A DNA stretch of 5,919 bases. Origin: an uncultured Eubacteriales bacterium. Lineage in GTDB: Bacteria; Bacillota; Clostridia; Oscillospirales; Acutalibacteraceae. Positions within the stretch are counted from its first letter, which is position 1; the number at the start of each line of letters is the position of its first letter. Position numbers and translations under genes: made by a program. Under the pieces are notes generated by a model that did not search any database, was not told the origin of the DNA, and was given only the letters and a program-made list of their open reading frames with translations. The stretch spans positions 1 through 5,919 of the forward strand of contig CAKRVQ010000076.1 in NCBI GenBank assembly GCA_934408795.1. The letters are read 5' to 3'. Of the stretch, positions 5,237 through 5,919 are shown piece after piece.

Positions 5237-5919
5237 TTACACTCTTCTGATATCGGCGCCGAGATCGGAAAAGCTCCTTTCTATTGATTCATATCCGCGA
5301 TCTATATGCTCAAGGCCCGTAACCTCGGTAATGCCTTCGGCAGCAAGACCCGCAATGACCAGAGCAGCGCCCGCTCTGAGGTCGGTCGCCTTTACATTGG
5401 CACCGTTAAGACGCGGTTTACCTATTACGACAGCCATTCTGCCGTTGACCTTTATTGAGGCACCCATTCGCGTAAGCTCATCGGCGCAGCGATAGCGGTT
5501 TTCGAATATGTTTTCGACAAGCACTCCCGTACCGTCGGCAACTGTCATAGCCGCCAATACAAGCGAGCCTGCATCGGTAGGAAAACCGGGATAATACATT
5601 GTGCTGACCTTATCTATGCTTTTCGGTCTGCCCTTTGAACGGGCAAGCAAACCGTCACCCGTCTCGGTGATCTCGCAGCCCGTTTCGCGTATTGCGGCGA
5701 TAACCGAAGTAAGGTGGTCGGGAACGGCGTTTTTTATAAGGATCTCGCCCGAGGATGCAGTCACTGCGCAAAGATATGTCGCGGCGGTTATACGGTCGGG
5801 AATCGCAATGTGCTCGGTGCCGTGCATTTTCCCGACGCCCCTGATCGTTATAACACTTGTGCCGTGGCCTTCTATATCTGCTCCGCACTCATTGAGGAAG
5901 CATCCGAGGTCCCGTATCT
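5237..5919 (-). CDS. murA: UDP-N-acetylglucosamine 1-carboxyvinyltransferase MurA (partial, N-terminus beyond right edge)
   Basis: Cytoplasmic enzyme that transfers enolpyruvate from phosphoenolpyruvate to UDP-N-acetylglucosamine, the first committed step of peptidoglycan synthesis. The visible part is the C-terminal 226 residues of a protein normally about 420 long; the frame continues without a stop off the right edge. Seen: GADIEGHGTSVITIRGV, then IPDRITAATYL; FPTD (its Asp, encoded at 5575-5573, matches catalytic D305 of E. coli MurA); ENIFENRY; ATDLRAGAALVIAGL; and HIDRGYESIE near the end, which carries the Arg equivalent to R397. These match E. coli MurA block by block. The catalytic Cys/Asp of the N-terminal half (C115 in E. 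coli) lies outside, so fosfomycin sensitivity cannot be judged. An internal ATG at 5827 is not the start. Many Firmicutes have two MurA paralogues; which one this is cannot be said. Confidence 0.97.
   Translation of the reverse strand, partial: IRDLGCFLNECGADIEGHGTSVITIRGVGKMHGTEHIAIPDRITAATYLCAVTASSGEILIKNAVPDHLTSVIAAIRETGCEITETGDGLLARSKGRPKSIDKVSTMYYPGFPTDAGSLVLAAMTVADGTGVLVENIFENRYRCADELTRMGASIKVNGRMAVVIGKPRLNGANVKATDLRAGAALVIAGLAAEGITEVTGLEHIDRGYESIERSFSDLGADIRRV

Noticed and set aside
1..5919. tRNA, rRNA, CRISPR array, insertion sequence or phage attachment site
   Set aside because: No cloverleaf, repeat-spacer pattern, transposase-like protein or flanking target duplications were seen.

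Overview
The window looks like a chromosomal segment from a Gram-positive anaerobe of the Clostridia (Firmicutes), most likely an Oscillospirales/Ruminococcus-like lineage. The basis is the murA-ftsQ(divIB)-ftsZ cell-wall and division cluster, a MazF that resembles Bacillus NdoA almost residue for residue, and good sigma-A-type promoters in AT-rich gaps between moderately GC-rich genes. The lineage below phylum level is inference.

Layout from left to right. The minus strand carries the N-terminal 369 codons of a MATE-family efflux transporter, running off the left edge, with a clear promoter at 1237-1265. A gene-free stretch (about 1298-1625) follows; it contains a long hairpin and overlapping inverted repeats that could compete with each other. 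Next, on the minus strand, is a complete MazF/NdoA-type endoribonuclease toxin gene with no antitoxin gene next to it. A 428-base gap separates it from a divergently transcribed, unrecognised 226-residue protein on the plus strand that resembles beta-propeller blades. That gene has a strong promoter and ends at a bidirectional intrinsic terminator (3115-3145), which is also placed to stop ftsZ transcription from the other side.

The right 2.7 kb is all minus strand: murA (5' end beyond the right edge), ftsQ/divIB four bases after it, and ftsZ after a 123-base gap. Together these genes provide the first committed step of peptidoglycan precursor synthesis, a membrane-anchored divisome subunit and the cytoskeletal division ring. 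ftsZ has two overlapping predicted promoters of its own, beside an inverted repeat that could act as a weak terminator for murA-ftsQ. ftsA is not between ftsQ and ftsZ, and the sporulation genes often found after ftsZ (spoIIGA-sigE-sigG) are not there either.

Most of the window is ordinary housekeeping sequence. The points worth a second look are the lone mazF and its possibly self-sequestered ribosome binding site, the structured gap at 1298-1625, the short and divergent FtsZ tail, the ftsQ-ftsZ promoter/hairpin junction, and the unrecognised propeller-like gene. I see no clearly novel multi-gene system.
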